From JAKJEP01 sp964580995 (lineage in GTDB: Bacteria > Planctomycetota > Phycisphaerae > Sedimentisphaerales > SM23-30): a DNA stretch of 64,000 nucleotides. A model generated the notes under the pieces. That model was given only the letters and a program-made list of their open reading frames with translations. It was not told the origin of the DNA and did not search any database. How positions within the stretch are numbered: the stretch's first letter is position 1; each line of letters opens with the position of its first letter. Made by a program: the position numbers and the translations under genes. The stretch covers positions 20,566 to 84,565 of the forward strand of contig CAZOMV010000009.1 in the NCBI GenBank assembly GCA_964580995.1, in the 5' to 3' direction. This document shows, piece by piece, positions 1 through 8,771 of the stretch.

Positions 1-265
1 ATTACCTCTTTATGCTCTTGCCACGGCCTTATAAGGATTTAGGAGTGACATATTTACAACTTTTTTATAGCAAATGTTTCCGGAATTTTCCAGTCAAATA
101 GAGAAAAAACTATTCGGAACCCTTCAAAAACATATCTATTTTATTTACAACTAGTTACGCTTAAACCCGGCGGCGGCTTCCTAATAACCCCTACTCTCTG
201 TATTTTTTCATCACCTGTTAAATTATACACGATACAGAGCAAGAATTCCAGAAACCGGAATGAAT

Positions 266-724
266 TTAATGAGGATTTGGATTTTTGTTGGTTTTTTGAG
301 AAATGACTTTCTGGCGAACCGGATCCAAATCAACCCCCAGTTTACCAAGCGTTTTTTCGGCAACACAGCCTTTTTCACGCAGCAAACCCAGCAAAATATG
401 TTCCGTACATATTTTTGCATTACCCAGGCGTTCCGACTCTTCAATCGCATAGGCCATCACCTGCTTAAAATGGGGCGTACCAGGCAGGCGGCCAAATACC
501 CAGTCGCCATCCAAATGATCCCGGGTTTGCCGCGAAAGTTCCTGCCGCAATGCCTCGGGAGTGATCGAATACTCCTCAAGTATGCCAGCGCCAAGTCCTT
601 TCTTGTGCTTCAAAATCGCCAACAGGATGTGTTCGGTACCCAGATACTCCCCGTTATCTTCCTGGGCAATTTCGTAAGCAATCTGCAATACTTCTTCCGC
701 TGCGACGGATAAATGCTGATACAT
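266..724 (-). CDS. Clp N-terminal-domain-only protein
   Basis: This 152-residue protein carries two tandem Clp-N repeats, each with a T-E-H-I-L-L signature (near residues 30 and 107). In ClpA/ClpC this domain binds substrates and adaptors ahead of the AAA+ ATPase. Here there is no Walker A motif and no AAA+ module, so it cannot unfold proteins itself. It may act as an adaptor, decoy or regulator of a Clp machine encoded elsewhere; that is inference. The ATG lies 3 bp after the stop of the upstream signalling gene, so the two are almost certainly co-transcribed. Family assignment is firm and the role is not. Confidence 0.85.
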   Translation of the reverse strand: MYQHLSVAAEEVLQIAYEIAQEDNGEYLGTEHILLAILKHKKGLGAGILEEYSITPEALRQELSRQTRDHLDGDWVFGRLPGTPHFKQVMAYAIEESERLGNAKICTEHILLGLLREKGCVAEKTLGKLGVDLDPVRQKVISQKTNKNPNPH

Positions 725-727
725 AAA

Positions 728-2413
728 TTATGCTTTCGATTTACAAATGGCACCGCGCACCTCGGCCATAAGTTGCTCTACTTTAAATGGTTTATATAAA
801 ACCGCGGAGAGTCCCTCGCGGTTGGCCCGTACAATCGAATGATTCGGATCGTAGCCAAAACCCGTCATCAATATGACCGGGATCGACTGATCCTTTTCCC
901 GCATGGCGGCAAAAATCTCATATCCGGAACCAAAGGGCAGCTTGATATCGCTGACCACCAGATCGTAGGATCGCTGGCCAATCAGGGTTTTCGCCTGCCG
1001 GGCATCCCCGGCGGTATCCACAATGCAACCGTATTTCTGTAAAACATCGGAAATCGTCTGCCGGATAAATTGTTCATCATCGACCACCAAAACCTGCTTG
1101 CTTAACAACTCAGGATCCGTACCTTCCAGGGTAATATGACTGCCAAAGATCCCTTTGGGGCCTTCCTGCACCCCTTTCAGAGCCTTTTTAATGATAACCA
1201 CTTTATCCATGATCCCCTGCAGACGATGCCGAATGTCATCGTGACCAATATAATCTTCCAGCAGTTGGGAGGCATCCGTTAAAATATTATTCAGCGGCTC
1301 GGACACTTCCCGATTCAAATCCTCTGCCGCCTGCCCCGTCGTTTTATAATGCTCCACGACCAGCAGATTCAAAATATTCAGAGAGATGGCGATATAACGG
1401 CCAAAAATCTCCGCCATCTGGCGATCATCCTCGCCAAAAGCCGCCTTTTGGGCGCTTTCCACATTCAAAGTGCCAATCACCTGATCATGCAGCCGCAAAG
1501 GAATGGTCAGGCTGGATTGTACCCCGTCCAGACCCGGCAAATAACGGGGATCCGATTGCGGATCGTTGCAAATATAGCTGCGCCCGGTGGCGGCCACATA
1601 GCCGGTAATTCCGTTATTTTCAATATTGGCAAATACTTGTGTCTCTATATCCCCCTCTAATCCCACCCCAAACAGTACTTCCAACTGATTGTTCTGACGA
1701 CTCAAAATCCGTACCACAAAATGATCAAAATGCAGTAATTCCCGGGCGTAACGGATGATTTTATCCTGTAATAAATTAATACGCTCTTCCACCGACAATT
1801 TGGAAAATGATTCCGCATCCAAACGTACCAGTTCGCGGCCCGCCATATCAATGGCATTGATCCGGCGCTGAAGCTGACGGCTGGCGGTCTCCTCCCAGAC
1901 AACCGTGGCGACCCGGACCAACCCCCCTTTTTCATCATACATAGGGGCAATATTCATCTCAAAATATCGATCCTTTTCATCCGTGAGAGAATATTTCCGC
2001 GATATTGACTGATTTTTGTCGGTTATTACTCGCTGGGAAAAATATTCGTAGGCTTGCCGGCTCCTCTGGCAAATCCCCTGTTTGATGGATTCAGAAAATC
2101 TTTCCGCCTTCTGGTTGGTCCAGAGTAAGGTACCATCTCCGCTAACGATACAGACTCCTTCGCCAATCGTATTCAAAATGGCTACCGCCTGCTGGGATAC
2201 CGAGGCCCTCTCCAGCGGTAAAAAATCGGCAGTCACGGAAAATACCGCATCGAAATCTTCCTGGGCCAGCAAGGCCAGAGCCTCTTCCACCGTCTGGACC
2301 GATTTGACTGCAAAGCAATTGTTCACCGCCTCCAGCAGATCCTTATCTTTCCCCTCACTTCCTCGTAAAACCAAAACTTTGCGTTGTTTTATTTGCCGTT
2401 CCATAGATCTCAT
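728..2413 (-). CDS. PAS-GAF-receiver signalling protein without a kinase ATPase domain
   Basis: The product has 561 residues. Visible parts are a degenerate receiver-like N-terminus (about 12-70), a PAS domain (about 75-180), a GAF domain (about 205-350), a helical region resembling a histidine-kinase dimerisation segment (about 355-420), and a C-terminal receiver (about 440-555). The receiver has the acidic pocket in VLVVDDE, the phospho-acceptor Asp near 489 in VVSDIKLP, and the conserved Lys near 541 in YKPF. There is no HATPase_c domain, so it probably receives phosphate from another kinase and passes a signal by protein contact. It is followed after 3 bp by the Clp-N protein, which suggests a joint role in stress signalling (inference). 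The start could be the ATG at 2413 or 2404; neither has a strong ribosome site. Confidence 0.85.
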   Translation of the reverse strand: MRSMERQIKQRKVLVLRGSEGKDKDLLEAVNNCFAVKSVQTVEEALALLAQEDFDAVFSVTADFLPLERASVSQQAVAILNTIGEGVCIVSGDGTLLWTNQKAERFSESIKQGICQRSRQAYEYFSQRVITDKNQSISRKYSLTDEKDRYFEMNIAPMYDEKGGLVRVATVVWEETASRQLQRRINAIDMAGRELVRLDAESFSKLSVEERINLLQDKIIRYARELLHFDHFVVRILSRQNNQLEVLFGVGLEGDIETQVFANIENNGITGYVAATGRSYICNDPQSDPRYLPGLDGVQSSLTIPLRLHDQVIGTLNVESAQKAAFGEDDRQMAEIFGRYIAISLNILNLLVVEHYKTTGQAAEDLNREVSEPLNNILTDASQLLEDYIGHDDIRHRLQGIMDKVVIIKKALKGVQEGPKGIFGSHITLEGTDPELLSKQVLVVDDEQFIRQTISDVLQKYGCIVDTAGDARQAKTLIGQRSYDLVVSDIKLPFGSGYEIFAAMREKDQSIPVILMTGFGYDPNHSIVRANREGLSAVLYKPFKVEQLMAEVRGAICKSKA

Positions 2414-2516
2414 TGTTCTCGCTATTTCTATTCTATCTGACCTATTACAAATTATATCTGCCCAACAGGAAAACCACAGCTTTTTCTCTGGGAAAGCACG
2501 CTCAAACCAGCAAGTA

Positions 2517-2548
2517 TAAAAAAACCCAACCGATTCTATCGATTGGGT
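2517..2548 (-). terminator. Rho-independent terminator downstream of the Xer recombinase gene
   Basis: On the minus strand an 11-bp stem (ACCCAATCGAT paired with ATCGGTTGGGT, one G-U pair) with a 3-nt loop is followed by seven T residues. It lies about 90 bp past the recombinase stop codon, so it separates that transcript from the signalling gene that follows. Confidence 0.85.
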
Positions 2549-2636
2549 ACTCTCTGCCTCCCGTTATTTTCCGTTTTGCATCAGAAAAATCAGGTTGGAT
2601 ACCGGTTCTCCCATTAACTCCTTAAATCATTTATTA

Positions 2637-3641
2637 TCAAATAGTTCCACTGGACCGAGGGTGGGCATCTTCATAAACGCTTTTAATTTTACTGGTGGTT
2701 AAATGGGTATAAATCTGGGTGGTACTCAAAGACTGATGCCCCAGCAACTCCTGCACCACTCGCAGATCCGCACCATTATTCAGCATATGGGTGGCAAAAC
2801 TATGCCGCAGGGTATGGGGACTGATTCTCGGATCTAAACCGGCCTGCAATAAATACTTATCCAATTTCCGGCGAACCGATCGCGTACTCAGCCGCTGGCC
2901 ATGTTTATTGACAAACAGGGCCTGCTGATCGAAGCTCTCCTTGCGGACATCTTTATCCCGAAAGGTCAGGTAATGCTGAATGGACTGTAAGGCGCTGGCT
3001 CCAATCGGAGAAATTCTCTCCTTCTTCCCCTTGCCTCGAACGTGGAGAACTTCACCCAGGAAATCCACATCACTGAGATTCAAATCCACCAGCTCACTGA
3101 CTCGCAAACCGCTGCTATAAAGAGTCTCCATAATCGCCCGATCCCGGGAACCAAGCATATCGGTGGTCTTGGGACAATTCAAAAGAGTATTGATTTGTTC
3201 GGTATCCAGAAAACGGGGCAGCCGTTTTTCCTGCTTGGGAGTACGAATGGCGGATACCGGGCTGCTTTGGCAATGCCCCCGGCGAACTAAAAATTTATAA
3301 AAACTCCGCAGGGTAGCCAGCTTCCGCGCAGAGGTGGCCTTGGAGTATTGTTTTTCGTTCAAATATGCCAAAAAAGCCCGAATCGTATTCACATCCACCT
3401 GCAAAATCAAGGTGGAGGGGTCCGCCGCCACCGCGGTGGCAGAACCGGAGGAATGATCACCGCCATATCCGGTTTCACCAGCCATAGGCCCGGCCTCTGC
3501 CGTTCCTTCCAGATGACCTGTCAGATAATTCTCAAATTGCTCCAGGTCGGCTGTATAGCATTTAACCGTATGCGAAGAAAAATGTTTCTCAAAATTGAGA
3601 TAATCAATAAATTCGCGTATTATAATCGGGTGTTCTTGCAT
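2637..3641 (-). CDS. Xer-family tyrosine recombinase (XerC/XerD type)
   Basis: This 334-residue site-specific recombinase has an N-terminal SAM-like core-binding domain and a C-terminal catalytic domain. The full catalytic set is visible: Arg180 (SSGLRVSEL), Lys204 (RGKGKKER), His276 and Arg279 (HTLRHSFATH), His302 (LGHQ) and the nucleophile Tyr311 (TTQIYTHL). XerC/XerD resolve chromosome dimers at dif; the sequence does not decide between the two. It is longer than the usual 295-310 residues because of a Gly/Ala/Ser-rich insertion at about 44-76 inside the core-binding domain. There are no integrase neighbours or attachment sites nearby, so a housekeeping role is more likely than a mobile-element role. 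Confidence 0.92.
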   Translation of the reverse strand: MQEHPIIIREFIDYLNFEKHFSSHTVKCYTADLEQFENYLTGHLEGTAEAGPMAGETGYGGDHSSGSATAVAADPSTLILQVDVNTIRAFLAYLNEKQYSKATSARKLATLRSFYKFLVRRGHCQSSPVSAIRTPKQEKRLPRFLDTEQINTLLNCPKTTDMLGSRDRAIMETLYSSGLRVSELVDLNLSDVDFLGEVLHVRGKGKKERISPIGASALQSIQHYLTFRDKDVRKESFDQQALFVNKHGQRLSTRSVRRKLDKYLLQAGLDPRISPHTLRHSFATHMLNNGADLRVVQELLGHQSLSTTQIYTHLTTSKIKSVYEDAHPRSSGTI

Positions 3642-3783
3642 GTTTTATCATCTCTCGGCGAAATTCCAACATTTCCACTGCTGACCGCCTTCCCGGCAAA
3701 TCAGCCTTTTGCAACTCTCTGTCAATCACAAGGGTCGTTGTGATCTTCAGAGACACGTACCAACAGTATTTTCTCTTACCACT

Positions 3784-4050
3784 TCATTCATAACCCCAGG
3801 GATTCTGGGGCTCTTCGGATTTGCTGCGCGAGGGCCTGCGATCCGGACACAACAAATGATCCGCTTCCTCCACCAGATGTTTGCTCAATTGAAAACTCAG
3901 CACCGCCGCGTCAAACCAGTCAAATTCGTTGGCCCGGTCATTGGCCATATCAATAAACGCATCCAGAATGTTTTCTTCGTAACCGGGTTCATACCGAAAC
4001 ACGAATCGCTCATTCCCTTTAATCAGGGCCAGTTCTTTTTGCTGTGACAC
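3784..4050 (-). CDS. Hypothetical 88-residue acidic protein
   Basis: I do not recognise this protein. It starts with GTG, with a GGGAG ribosome site about 8 nt upstream, only 3 bp after the stop of the preceding lipoprotein gene, which supports it as a real translated gene. It is acidic, has no signal peptide or membrane segment, and ends in a polar, Pro-rich tail (about 70-88). The centre contains paired Asp/Glu and aromatic residues (EFDWFDAAVL, EEADHLL). Co-transcription with lipoprotein genes suggests a shared process, but no function can be assigned. Confidence 0.65.
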   Translation of the reverse strand: MSQQKELALIKGNERFVFRYEPGYEENILDAFIDMANDRANEFDWFDAAVLSFQLSKHLVEEADHLLCPDRRPSRSKSEEPQNPWGYE

Positions 4051-4053
4051 GGC

Positions 4054-4797
4054 TTATTCTCCCTGTGGTTTTTCCACCAGCAGTTTGGCTTCGATAGCCA
4101 GCATCTCGCCAATGATTTCATGGGCAACAAAACGGGGATAATTTTGCCTGGTCGTCCATTTTTTCCATCCGTACGGTTCCAGCTCATCGCTTCGATGCTT
4201 GGCATACGATTTCAATTGTTTCTGAACCTCATTCTTCGTGGTATCAAAAATACGCACAATCGAAATCTGGGGCGTAAGTTCTTCCACACGATTCAATTCA
4301 AAAGGCCTGCCTGCCCGAGCGAGCGTTCCTGGATCCATTGGCTCGTTGGCCGGCCCGGAAGAAGGTCCCTCTCGAGTATATAATTGGATCGCCAGTCCCA
4401 TCCGAGGCGGATAATAGGGATCATATTCCGTGATCGATCCCACAATAATTCCATCCACACCCAAAGCCTCCGCCAGGGTGAGCGCGTCCGTTGGATTATT
4501 GACTTTTTCCATGCCTAGTTCGTACATAGCAGCCATTACTCGATTTACAGGTATGATCTGTAAGGACCCTTTCACTTGTTGCAACTCTGCGTACAATTCA
4601 TCCGTCACCAAAATTACGTCCACGGCATCAGAACCCGAATGGTTCAGCAACGGAGCTACTGCCAGGTTCCACTGCCCTGGATATGGACTCTCGTAAAGCC
4701 GGTCTATTTGGCTCTTGGAAGCACAACCGGCACATGAAACTAATACCACGAGGATCGTCCTGGCAAACGAGCTCATGGGGCGTAAGGTTTGGGTCAT
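4054..4797 (-). CDS. Predicted lipoprotein, CsgG/GNA1162-like envelope family
   Basis: The 247-residue product has a hydrophobic signal segment (about 12-22) ending in a lipobox with the acceptor Cys near 25 (SCAGC). The mature part begins with a strand-rich segment, WNLAVAPLLNHSG, then a predicted alpha/beta region with VTDELYAELQ and GVDGIIVGSITEYDPYYPP. This order resembles CsgG/GNA1162-like periplasmic lipoproteins that build nucleotide-free envelope assemblies. The later half (about 135-247) is less conserved and rich in charged residues. It lies 52 bp after the TolB-like gene and 3 bp before the 88-residue gene. The family call is by pattern and only moderately sure. Confidence 0.65.
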   Translation of the reverse strand: MTQTLRPMSSFARTILVVLVSCAGCASKSQIDRLYESPYPGQWNLAVAPLLNHSGSDAVDVILVTDELYAELQQVKGSLQIIPVNRVMAAMYELGMEKVNNPTDALTLAEALGVDGIIVGSITEYDPYYPPRMGLAIQLYTREGPSSGPANEPMDPGTLARAGRPFELNRVEELTPQISIVRIFDTTKNEVQKQLKSYAKHRSDELEPYGWKKWTTRQNYPRFVAHEIIGEMLAIEAKLLVEKPQGE

Positions 4798-4849
4798 GAG
4801 TACCTTTCGCTATTCATTTTTTTCAATCGTACACAAAATACAGACAATA

Positions 4850-5944
4850 CTAATTGGCCTGGATACCGCTGCTTTGTGGATGTTGACTTAAATCAATCGG
4901 CTTCTGGGCGTTAAAATTAATCTGATTGGGTAGGATCGACCAGATGTTTTCGATTCCCTTGCGGTCCGAACAGAAATACACCCTGCCATCCGAGGACCAG
5001 TTCGGAGAAAAATTACTGGAATCACTGCTGGTCAACCGGAGAATATTCCGGCCGTCCACATCGACGATCCAGATATCTTCTCCAATACTTTCCGGCACGG
5101 GATTTTCCGCTTTTTCAAATTTGTCGCGATTCACCGTGCTATAGGTCAAATGCATGCCGTCCGAGGACCAGGAAGGACAAATACAGGCATGTTGGATACT
5201 GCTTACGATTTCCGTCGGAAACTTCGCTTCGCCGGCGACTAAATCCACGGTCCAGATACTGAACCACTGGCTGCCCCGATACCGGGCCTGCTGGAAGGCA
5301 ATCTTGGGCACCTTGGGATTGGGATTCCATTCGGGAAACAGACCATAACCGATCCATTTTTTGATGCCCGGGGTCTCCACATTTACAATCCATAATTCCC
5401 ACTGGTTCGATCGGGAACCAAGGGCACAATATACGACTTGTTTCCCATCCGGCGACCAGGATGGATGAATCTCATTAGAAGCACTGTCCGTAAGCCGGGT
5501 AGGATTGGAACCATCCACTCCAACAACCCAGATATCCCAGTTCCCGGCACGGTTGCTGGCATAGGCAACAAATTCGCCATTGGGCGAAAATTCCGGCTGA
5601 ATTTCACTGGCGGCATCGCTGGTTAATCGGGTACTGGTTGCCCCATGAACCTGCTTTATGTATAAATCCGGATTGGGGGAATGTTGTAAAGAACTGAAAA
5701 CTATCCACTTAGCATCTAAACTGATATCCGGGTCGTAGTCCCCCCCTTCCTCACAAAAACTATGCTGCTCCAAAGAAGAGAAAGGTTTGGCGGAAAAACT
5801 TACCGGCTGCCAGCCATCCAATTCCCCATAGAGATTGGTACGAACGGATTCATCATAGGTTGTTGGGTGATTAAAATAGGAGCAGCCCGTCACTAAAAAC
5901 AAAAATAATAATAAAGTGTATTTTGCCGTGCGGTTCACTTGCAT
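4850..5944 (-). CDS. TolB-like PD40 beta-propeller lipoprotein
   Basis: I place the start at the ATG at 5944, giving 364 residues beginning MQVNRTAKYTLLLFL. That yields a clean lipoprotein signal with lipobox VTGC; the longer frame up to 6091 adds 49 residues unlike a leader. The body holds at least five PD40/WD40-like blades with the S-P/S-D/N-G core (FSPNGEFVAYAS, WSPDGKQVVYCA, WSSDGMHLTYST, WSSDGRVYFCSD). Such propellers occur in TolB of the Tol-Pal system and in many planctomycete lipoproteins, where they act as binding scaffolds. No tol-pal genes lie next to it, so it is called TolB-like only by fold. It heads the minus-strand lipoprotein run. Confidence 0.85.
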   Translation of the reverse strand: MQVNRTAKYTLLLFLFLVTGCSYFNHPTTYDESVRTNLYGELDGWQPVSFSAKPFSSLEQHSFCEEGGDYDPDISLDAKWIVFSSLQHSPNPDLYIKQVHGATSTRLTSDAASEIQPEFSPNGEFVAYASNRAGNWDIWVVGVDGSNPTRLTDSASNEIHPSWSPDGKQVVYCALGSRSNQWELWIVNVETPGIKKWIGYGLFPEWNPNPKVPKIAFQQARYRGSQWFSIWTVDLVAGEAKFPTEIVSSIQHACICPSWSSDGMHLTYSTVNRDKFEKAENPVPESIGEDIWIVDVDGRNILRLTSSDSSNFSPNWSSDGRVYFCSDRKGIENIWSILPNQINFNAQKPIDLSQHPQSSGIQAN

Positions 5945-6462
5945 AAATCCTTGATAGAACTGACTTTGTAGAATAAGTCGGCTTACACCCGCACACGTCG
6001 GCCTCCAGCCTGGCAGCGAGACATTTACATTTTCATAGACACGCTGGGACTCCCATTCCAGCACCTCAATGCGTTGCCCTTTGTTTCGCATCCGCCGACT
6101 CCTTCATTGGCCAAGCCTCATTCTCCTTACATTCGTTAAAAGGGTTAGATCTTATGTCTTTCTGTTTTTTTATCGGCCTTAAAGGAACGGCAAGTAAGTA
6201 AATTTACATAATTTTTTTAACGTCCCATAAAGGAACGATTTACTTATCGACCATCTGATTTGGTTTTCTTTAATCCCAATTCAATTCCAACAAAAAATCC
6301 AGGAGGAAAAATCGTGGTCCTGAAATTCGGTATCCATCAGAAAAATCAAGAAGGGAATGTTGGTATAAAATAGATATAATTACTTTTATTTAAAGTATTT
6401 ATAATTATCCTGCAATCTGCCGAATTAACGGATTTTTCACCGGCCCTGCCCGGGAAGAAATA
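5945..6462. promoter_or_regulatory. Intergenic upstream region with direct and inverted repeats
   Basis: No gene is evident here. The sequence holds two AAAGGAACG direct repeats (6181-6189 and 6229-6237) and an inverted pair AAGTAAAT (6196-6203) and ATTTACTT (6238-6245) bracketing an AT-rich spacer. The position, about 240-300 bp upstream of the TolB-like start, suits an operator or a structured leader. No clear promoter could be fixed by eye. Confidence 0.35.
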
Positions 6463-7020
6463 TTAATTGACAGCTTCTTTGGTATAAAATCCCAATTCCT
6501 GACGGATCAAAGACAATATTTCCTGTTCCGTCTGCCGTTCGCGGCGGATTTTCGACCACTTCTGCTTTCTTGATAACGGGGCGGTCTCTCCGGATTCCAT
6601 CGGGCTGGCCGCCGGATGATCCCGGCCGCTTCGCTGGCTCTGGAATTGTTGATAAGTTACCGTATCCAGCCGCTCCACCTGCACCTGGACATAGGCCCAC
6701 CACTGAGAATTCCGATGTTTGACCTGGATTTTCGCCACGCGGCGGCAAGACTGGCTATCCAGCGAAACCCCGATTTTTTCTTCAAAATATTGCGGATCGG
6801 CTTCTATCGCAGCGGCTTCCCGGTTCGAATCGACCCGTCCAAACTGGTTCCGCATTATTTTTTCACAGGCATCGAAACACTCCTCAAATCCCGCCTTGCC
6901 AAGAGAACTGCGGGAAAATTGCATCTGCTCACGCTGGGACTCTTCGCAACCCATAAGCCCCCCAAAACCTAGTACAAAGGCTGCCAAAGACAAAACCCAT
7001 CGCTTGGTACTGACTGCCAT
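6463..7020 (-). CDS. Hypothetical lipoprotein
   Basis: The start is set at the ATG at 7020 (186 residues, MAVSTKRWVLSLAAF), which has an AAAGGA ribosome site about 7 nt upstream; longer in-frame starts reach 7146 but add an unlikely charged leader. The signal segment ends in a lipobox near GGLMGC. The mature protein is polar, with an alternating strand region (about 75-125: RRVAKIQVKHRN, WWAYVQVQVERLDTV) and a very basic C-terminal helix (SRKQKWSKIRRERQTEQEIL). No family is recognised. It stands alone and diverges from the flippase gene, so the two share the 7021-7151 promoter region. Confidence 0.7.
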   Translation of the reverse strand: MAVSTKRWVLSLAAFVLGFGGLMGCEESQREQMQFSRSSLGKAGFEECFDACEKIMRNQFGRVDSNREAAAIEADPQYFEEKIGVSLDSQSCRRVAKIQVKHRNSQWWAYVQVQVERLDTVTYQQFQSQRSGRDHPAASPMESGETAPLSRKQKWSKIRRERQTEQEILSLIRQELGFYTKEAVN

Positions 7021-7151
7021 TTCCATTTCCTTTCTGCTTGCCGAATTCTTTTCCTCCGGTCTATGGACTCCCATTATATAGCATCCCCCGTGCCGGGGGC
7101 TAATACAAAATTTTACCCAATGTATTGCTTCCCAGGGGCAGGCCAAATATA

Positions 7152-8771
7152 ATGATTCACTCTACTACCGATTTCATTAGCCCGGTTTGCACTCCGGTAA
7201 GGATTGCGTATAGTTTGGCCAAAAAAAAAGATAAACAAGTGATTCTGAATATGGCCAGCGGTCTGGTTTTGACCCTGTCCAATCTCGCGATCTTTTTTTT
7301 CATCACTCCTTTCATGCGGGATCAGTTAGAAAATGAATTATTTGGCGCCTGGTCCTTTATTGGCACCCTGATCGGATATGCTGCCCTGCTGCAAAGCACC
7401 ACCACTACCGCCATGACCAAATATGTCGCGGAATACAAAGCCCAAAATAATCAGGAAAAACTCCTCCTGGTGATCAATTCCGGACTGGCGCAATACCTTT
7501 TATTAAGTGCCATCACTCTGGTGACCGGCTCCATCCTGTGTTATCTGACAGGTTTTTTCCCGAAACTACAAATCAGCGGATATCTGACCACTATACGGAT
7601 TACCTTCGGATTGATGGTTTTGAATCTGGTTCTGGATCTGCCTTTTATCGGCATTCGAGCGACCCTGGCCGGGCTGCATCGCTATGTCTTCCTGAATACC
7701 CTTCAGCTCATCCGAGCCATCGCGTATGCCGGCGGCACGGTTCTGGTTCTCCTGCGCGGCTGGGATTTGATCGGTCTGGCCCTCTGCGATTTTGTCCTAT
7801 GCCTTATCGTCAATTGCATATCCTACATTTTTCTGCGGCGGATTTTATCCTTTAAACTGTCCTTCCGTTACTGCCGTTGGGATATGATTAAGTTGATCTT
7901 CAATTTCGGCATCTTTAGTTTTATCAGCAGTTTCTCTACCATGATATTCTACTATACGGATAATCTGGTCATGGGGTGCATGATATCCCTAACCATGATT
8001 ACCGTATATCAGTTCGGTTTTAAAATCCTGGAAAGCCTGAAAAAACTCAATATCTCCGCCACTAGTGTCTTAATGCCCGTGGCCAGTGAAATCTCCATTT
8101 TGACCGGAGAGGAACGGCGGCGTAAACTGGAAGAATTGTTCACCCGCGGCTCGCGCTTTTCGGCCATCCTTACTTTACCTCCCATTCTGTTTCTGCTGAT
8201 ATTTGGCAAGGAATTCTTTCGATTCTGGCTGGGAATCAAGTACGAATATGTCGATCAAACGTACTGGATTTTCGTCATCCTGATCGTGCCGCATACCTTC
8301 GTCTTTAGCCAATATGTCGGACCCAATATGCTGGTGGGCCTGGCCAAACACCACGCCTTCGCCTATATCCTGCTGGGATTGGCCCTGCTGAATCTCGGGT
8401 TAAGTATCCTCTTCGCCTACTACTGGGGGATTTACGGTATCGCTCTGGGTACCGCCATCCCCATCACCCTTAGCCGGCCCATTATGCACTTTTACTTCAA
8501 ACGGGTCTTTGATATCTCCATGAAAAAATATTACTGGAATGTCTGGTCCCGCCTGATTCCGATCGCCGCCGTTTTAACCGGTTTTCTAATCCTCTGTAAA
8601 TTTACCATAACCATCTCCAACATGCCCGCCCTGGTAAGTCTGGCCGCCGGCTACGCCTTCTTCTTCTGGCTGCTTTCCTATTGGACGCTCGATAGCTATG
8701 AGCGGCAAGTCATCCAGCATATCCTTCGCAAGATCACCGGAAAAACACCGGCAACTCCGCCCCTTTCATAA
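7152..8771 (+). CDS. Polysaccharide/lipid-linked oligosaccharide flippase (Wzx/MATE-like)
   Basis: This 539-residue integral membrane protein has roughly 12-14 hydrophobic helices and short loops, typical of the MOP superfamily flippases (Wzx, RfbX) that move undecaprenyl-linked glycans across the inner membrane. Conserved-style features are the first helix pair with FFITPFMRDQLENELFGAW and a charged central loop (VASEISILTGEERRRKLEEL). The start is the ATG at 7152, preceded by a purine-rich AGGGGCAGG; an upstream TTG at 7125 is less likely. The gene ends by overlapping 6 bp with the convergent phosphodiesterase gene. There are no glycosyltransferases adjacent, so the substrate is unknown. 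Confidence 0.88.
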   Translation: MIHSTTDFISPVCTPVRIAYSLAKKKDKQVILNMASGLVLTLSNLAIFFFITPFMRDQLENELFGAWSFIGTLIGYAALLQSTTTTAMTKYVAEYKAQNNQEKLLLVINSGLAQYLLLSAITLVTGSILCYLTGFFPKLQISGYLTTIRITFGLMVLNLVLDLPFIGIRATLAGLHRYVFLNTLQLIRAIAYAGGTVLVLLRGWDLIGLALCDFVLCLIVNCISYIFLRRILSFKLSFRYCRWDMIKLIFNFGIFSFISSFSTMIFYYTDNLVMGCMISLTMITVYQFGFKILESLKKLNISATSVLMPVASEISILTGEERRRKLEELFTRGSRFSAILTLPPILFLLIFGKEFFRFWLGIKYEYVDQTYWIFVILIVPHTFVFSQYVGPNMLVGLAKHHAFAYILLGLALLNLGLSILFAYYWGIYGIALGTAIPITLSRPIMHFYFKRVFDISMKKYYWNVWSRLIPIAAVLTGFLILCKFTITISNMPALVSLAAGYAFFFWLLSYWTLDSYERQVIQHILRKITGKTPATPPLS

